Positions 60,490 through 64,000 of a stretch of DNA of 64,000 nt are shown in pieces (positions within the stretch are counted from its first letter, which is position 1; each line of letters starts with the position of its first letter). Source of the stretch: Nepenthes gracilis (taxonomy: Eukaryota; Streptophyta; Magnoliopsida; Caryophyllales; Nepenthaceae); assembly GCA_033239525.1 (NCBI GenBank), contig BSYO01000034.1, positions 682,001 through 746,000 of the forward strand. Reading direction: 5' to 3'. The translations under genes and the position numbers were made by a program. The notes under the pieces were generated by a model that ran no database searches, was not told where the DNA came from, and saw only the letters and a list, made by a program, of their open reading frames with translations.

Positions 60490-61083
60490 ACTCCTCCTCT
60501 TAGAACACACGGTTCCAGATCTTGTCCACTTGCGGATCGGCACGAGCGGGGCGTTTTGTTGATCTTTCGAGCGAGGTAATCCTCAACTCGTCTTGTCCGG
60601 GGTTTAGCACCTAGGATGGCTACCGCCTCCGATCCGATCCGGCGTCCCCGAGGCTTACTGGATCTGCGTTGTTGCTTTCCGCCTGAGAGTATCGGGGATT
60701 TCTTCTCTCCGGACTTTCTCGCGGAGACGTGGTCTCGGAGCGTTCTTCAGGCCTATTTTGGCCACGAACGCGGGAGGATGCTGGAGCCGGATTGTCTCCG
60801 GCTTTCTCGGGCCTTTTGGTCGACTTCTTTTTCCTCTGGCCACCCCTTTTGGTGGCAGGTGCGGGGACGGCTGCTAGTGGAGCCCTTGCAGTCGCTGCTC
60901 GTTCTGAGAGCAAAGTAATTGGAGCAGATGGTTGTTGGCTTGCAACTGCTCCACCAGTTGTTGAAAATAAGGCGGTGGGTCTCCGCCCGTAGCCCTGTTG
61001 ACCATGGCACCAGCAGCGTGGTCCTGGTCGGGGTTTGTAGCATCTCTAACGGGATCGCTAGCTTGGGCTCTTGTATTCACCAT
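60490..61083 (-). pseudogene. Copy B gag N-terminal remnant
   Basis: Starts MVNTRAQASDPVRDATN at 61083 and includes PPYFQQLVEQLQANNHLLQL; after a frame shift continues as a basic, Pro/Arg-rich region (60620-60913). The capsid core and zinc knuckle present in copy A are missing. Confidence 0.8.
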
Positions 61084-61228
61084 TGCGGAATCAGAAGGTG
61101 GAAGAGAGTGTTTGTGGAGATTTGTGGTAGGCTTTTGTAAGCGCTTCCCACAGACGGCGCCAATGATGCGTCTCTGGATTCGAATTTTGAACAGATTCGG
61201 GTGATCCTCTTGATGTGGTTTCGGCTCC
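61084..61228 (-). other. Copy B leader and primer region
   Basis: Between the LTR and the gag start. The minus-strand sequence next to the LTR reads ACGGAGCCGAAACC, which I could not match confidently to a tRNA 3' end, so the primer tRNA is unassigned. Confidence 0.4.
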
Positions 61229-62206
61229 GTTCTCTGAGTTGGATCCTGTACACCACTAAACAGAACAGGAGGTCACTGTGTCGGCGAAAAGTTATCCCAC
61301 CGAAAATACTCCGACGTTCAAGTCAGTAAAAACAATCTTTAAAAGAATGAAGCTGAAATTGAGAAAAGAGAGAGACAGAGTGTGTTTTCCCAGATGAAAG
61401 AGAGACGCAGATGCCTTCTTGAATCTGGGAGGTGGGAAGGTAGTAAACGGCCGTGAGAGGCGCGCTTGTTTGCCTTAGGAATGGTGGTGACTGTGTCTGC
61501 GTAGCCGAAAGCTTGGGCAATTCTAGAAGCTACAATGGCCAAGAAAGGAATTCACTGAGAGCACTTGTTTTGTGTTGCAGAAAGCGTATGCAATTGAGTG
61601 ATTAATTGAAAGCGTGCCTTCAATGGTGATTCAAGGGCTTATTTATGGTGGAGAGGACGATCTTTCCTCTTTGGAAGGAGAGATCCTCTGGATAATTCTT
61701 GGCTGGCTTGCCTTTCGGGGCAAATGCTAGTTGCCAAGCTGTGAAGGATAGTTTCCTTCTGAGGCGGCCAACAGCTTTTCAAATCGGACGCTTTCCTTCC
61801 ATGCATGTTACCGTTAGAGAGCCTAAGTTGGCAAGGATTTGGGAAAATCTGGCGCCTTTCTTATGTGAAGGGCGCCAACATTGCCAATATCCTTTTTGGT
61901 GCCTGTTGGGATCGTGAGAAATGCCTGGATAGCCGTTGCTGGCCGCCCAATGGATTACGGGCTCGAATGGACCAGACCCAGTACTGTAGAAAAGCCTCCT
62001 TTGGGCTCAAAGTGCAACACGCGGACGGTCAACGTTGGAGTTGACTGTCTGCGTGCGCGTTGGCCGCCCGACGGTATACGCCAACGTTGATCGTCCTGAG
62101 CCTTTTAGCTCTTGGGCCTGTTTTCCTTCTTGGCCGTTAAAGTGTTGACCGTTATTTTGGGCCTCTGTTGACTTTTGGGGCCAGCCCATTATTCGTATAC
62201 TCATCA
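61229..62206 (-). repeat. Copy B 5' LTR
   Basis: About 978 bases, collinear with 52700-53669. The minus strand has a TATA-like CATAAATAAGCCC at about 61637-61650. It ends CATCA at 62206, directly abutting the right 175-bp repeat. Confidence 0.9.
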
Positions 62207-62381
62207 AAAAGCACATAAATTGTCTTAAATTAGTTAAGAATTATTCAAATAATAATATGACTTCGGGTTGTGGACATGGCAGCGTCGGTCAGGAGCAGAA
62301 GCTAATCCCACATAGCGCACCGGCACTCATCAATCTTTCATTAGGTGCCAATATTTTCATCTAAACATATACAAGTGCCCC
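62207..62381. repeat. Right 175-bp direct repeat flanking copy B
   Basis: Same length and start/end as 52525-52699, about 95% identical by eye, then diverges into unrelated sequence (ATAAGTATATC). It marks the right-hand target flank of copy B. Confidence 0.9.
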
Positions 62382-62841
62382 ATAAGTATATCTTAGGCCA
62401 GGTATTTTGTCTAAATTAAGTTTATACGTAGGTCAGGCGCATGTTAAGTGCTATTTTAGACTAACTCATTTTAATTCAACAATCAACTTTAAAAATTTAT
62501 TAATTAGTTTAAATTTAATATCATTAGAATAATATTTTAAAATTCACATGTCATACTCCAAGCTCAATGTCTATTGTGAGGGGCTTTGAAGAAAAAGCAA
62601 ACTGAAGGCTGAGTTTGCGCTATAACTACACTTAGCGGTAAGAGTATCATTAGCAAATCTACAAATTCTAATGGTACGGTTAGTTATTGAAATAAAATAA
62701 GGTGAAAATAAAATAATTATTTTTAAGAGTAAAATAGAATAAGAATAGAAATAAAATTATTATTATCATATTTAGTATTGAAATAGAATAAGGTAAAAAT
62801 TAGTATTCAATTATTTAGTTTGTAGAACAATATAAGGAATC
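62382..62841. other. AT-rich gap with MITE-like wording
   Basis: No gene. The part 62675-62830 (GGTTAGTTATTGAAATAAAA, AAATAGAATAAGGTAAAAAT) resembles the AT-rich element in QWRF intron 2 (29525-29945). Confidence 0.4.
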
Positions 62842-62846
62842 GATAG

Positions 62847-62910
<64 letters not shown>

Positions 62911-62914
62911 TACA

Positions 62915-62986
<72 letters not shown>
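62842..62986. repeat. (AAT)n microsatellite, two blocks
   Basis: Two long AAT runs (about 62844-62910 and 62917-62986) separated by TTACAAATAAT. Frames through it give Tyr/Ile/Leu runs that are artefacts. Confidence 0.95.
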
Positions 62987-64000
62987 TGTTGGGCTCCAAT
63001 ATAAAGGACCATAAAACGCAACCCAAAAGAAAGGTCCAAGTAAAAAGCCCTGAAACGAGCCCACGAACTAAGAGGGTTAGACAGCCCAAGAGGCCCAAAA
63101 TACAGGCAAGTGTCCCAAAGCCAAAGCCACGACAAATGTCCGAGAGGCCCCAAGAGCTCGAGGACATTGCGAATAACACCCAGATACGATGACAGGAGGA
63201 AAAGCCCGAGAACCTCAGAAGATCTACCAAGCCTCAAATTAGTCAGAGAAGTCGAGAAGACACGAGGACCCTCTACGAAGAAGCAAAGGATCAAGGATCC
63301 TCCGAGAGCTGCCTCCTCCAAGAAGTCCGCGAACCAAAAAAGTAGCAAGGCATGCCACGCGAGTACGAGGACTACCTCATACACGGCCGAGAAAGCCAGC
63401 TAAGCAATTTCGCCGATTCCCAAGGAACCTGCAGCTACTGCCAGTCACCGTCTCCACAGGACACGCCTGGTCAAATCAAGACTGACGCCTGGACTCTGTG
63501 CGCCTGATACGCTCAGGCCTTACCAGCGGCACTAGCTGCGTGTTAACCCGCACACGTCAGCAGTATTAAATGTGACCAGTGGGACAGTGGGCAGCCTCTC
63601 GGCCATCCACTGGCTGCCACGTGTCTTCTCTCTAATGGCACTTTTTTCCCTATAAATACCCAGCGAACCCCCTTTCCAAGGGGCGGTCTCTCTCCCCACT
63701 CTTTCCAGACAAAAAAGGAGAAAGATTTTAACTCTCCCCCTACCTCTCTCTCTCTCTCTTCCCAACAGGAAGGAACAAAAGAGTGACAAAGCTTCCCAAC
63801 GAGAGAAGCCCCTAAGGAAAGAAATACAAAACAAGAGACAAGGAAGGGATCAACCCCAAACACTTGTACTTTGTAAAGACTTCCATCCCGTAGTGCATTT
63901 CTAGAGGCCCATAGCCCCGTGGTTTTTCCTCCTCATTTAAGGGGAGGCTTTCCACGTAAGATCCGGTCTCAATCTCTCTCTCTCTACAACTCTCAATTCC
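62987..64000 (+). mobile_element. 5' part of a Tat-type LTR, cut by window edge
   Basis: Starts TGTTGGGCTCCAATATAAAG directly after the AAT microsatellite. A TATA box (TATAAATACC) is at 63651-63660 with CCACGTGTC (G-box-like) 30 bases upstream, followed by a CT-rich leader with CCCAACAGGAAGG. Base composition jumps at the boundary. Open frames inside it carry no domain. The rest of the element lies outside the window. Confidence 0.65.

Larger units (their letters stand above)
52700..62206 (-). mobile_element. Tat-lineage Ty3/gypsy retrotransposon, copy B, with antisense gene
   Basis: A 9.5-kb element read on the minus strand: 5' LTR (61229-62206), leader, shortened gag (60490-61083), rest of protease plus RT (59147-60478), RNase H domains (58401-59012), integrase (56852-58312), minisatellite (56430-56690), antisense gene (54250-55948), polypurine tract and 3' LTR (52700-53669). 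The second, archaeal-type RNase H and the antisense ORF between pol and the 3' LTR are recognised marks of the Tat lineage (Ogre/Retand group). Gag core and protease active site are deleted and frames are broken, so the element cannot be autonomous. The LTRs are about 93% identical over a 300-base sample. It is flanked by 175-bp direct repeats. Confidence 0.92.

Noticed and set aside
62807..63384. Long minus-strand frames with Leu/Ile/Tyr runs and a 189-residue frame
   Set aside because: They cross an AAT microsatellite into an LTR and show no domain.
1..64000. CRISPR arrays, rRNA or tRNA genes
   Set aside because: No regular spacer-repeat pattern and no cloverleaf-like or rRNA sequence recognised; the tandem repeats found are satellites or LTR parts.

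Overview
This window is nuclear DNA of a flowering plant, most likely a eudicot. It holds long AT-rich introns and intergenic stretches, GT-AG introns in conserved plant gene families, many simple repeats, and Ty3/gypsy retrotransposons of the Tat lineage. I cannot name the species. I found no tRNA, rRNA or CRISPR features.

Three host genes can be read, all on the minus strand. (1) Positions 1285-20934 carry a threonyl-tRNA synthetase gene with at least 18 exons. It codes for 682 residues here; the last stretch of the anticodon-binding domain lies beyond the left edge. The first exon looks like a mitochondrial presequence followed by a second possible start, as in the Arabidopsis dual-targeted enzyme. 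(2) Positions 27500-33170 carry a complete five-exon QWRF-motif gene (388 aa, QWRF7-like, augmin/microtubule-associated family). (3) Positions 42774-44720 carry a complete three-exon tonoplast aquaporin of the TIP5;1 type (250 aa). The three genes show no functional link.

The rest is mostly mobile DNA. Inside the synthetase introns are a degenerate Ty3/gypsy gag remnant, a possible small LTR element with an initiator-Met-type primer site, and several local duplications. Positions 21-26.5 kb are repeats with an LTR-like promoter segment. Positions 34.6-36.1 kb look like a solo Tat-type LTR. Positions 36.57-40.75 kb are the 5' half of an old Tat element (copy A). Positions 47.3-47.7 and 50.25-50.72 kb are gag and integrase remnants of other Ty3/gypsy elements. 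Positions 52.7-62.2 kb are a structurally complete element of the same family as copy A (copy B), with two LTRs and minus-strand gag-pol. A new Tat-type LTR begins at 62,987 inside an AAT microsatellite and runs off the right edge.

Copy B is the most interesting object. It has lost the gag core and the protease active site. It is flanked by 175-bp direct repeats exactly abutting both LTRs, far longer than the usual 4-6 bp target duplication. Between pol and its 3' LTR it carries a plus-strand (antisense) gene remnant with a coherent 79-bp phase-0 intron, a coiled-coil second exon, and an upstream array of palindromic TTGACC/GGTCAA motifs. A 35-bp minisatellite follows. Antisense extra ORFs and 3' satellites are known in the Tat lineage; the intron and the palindrome array are the parts worth checking.
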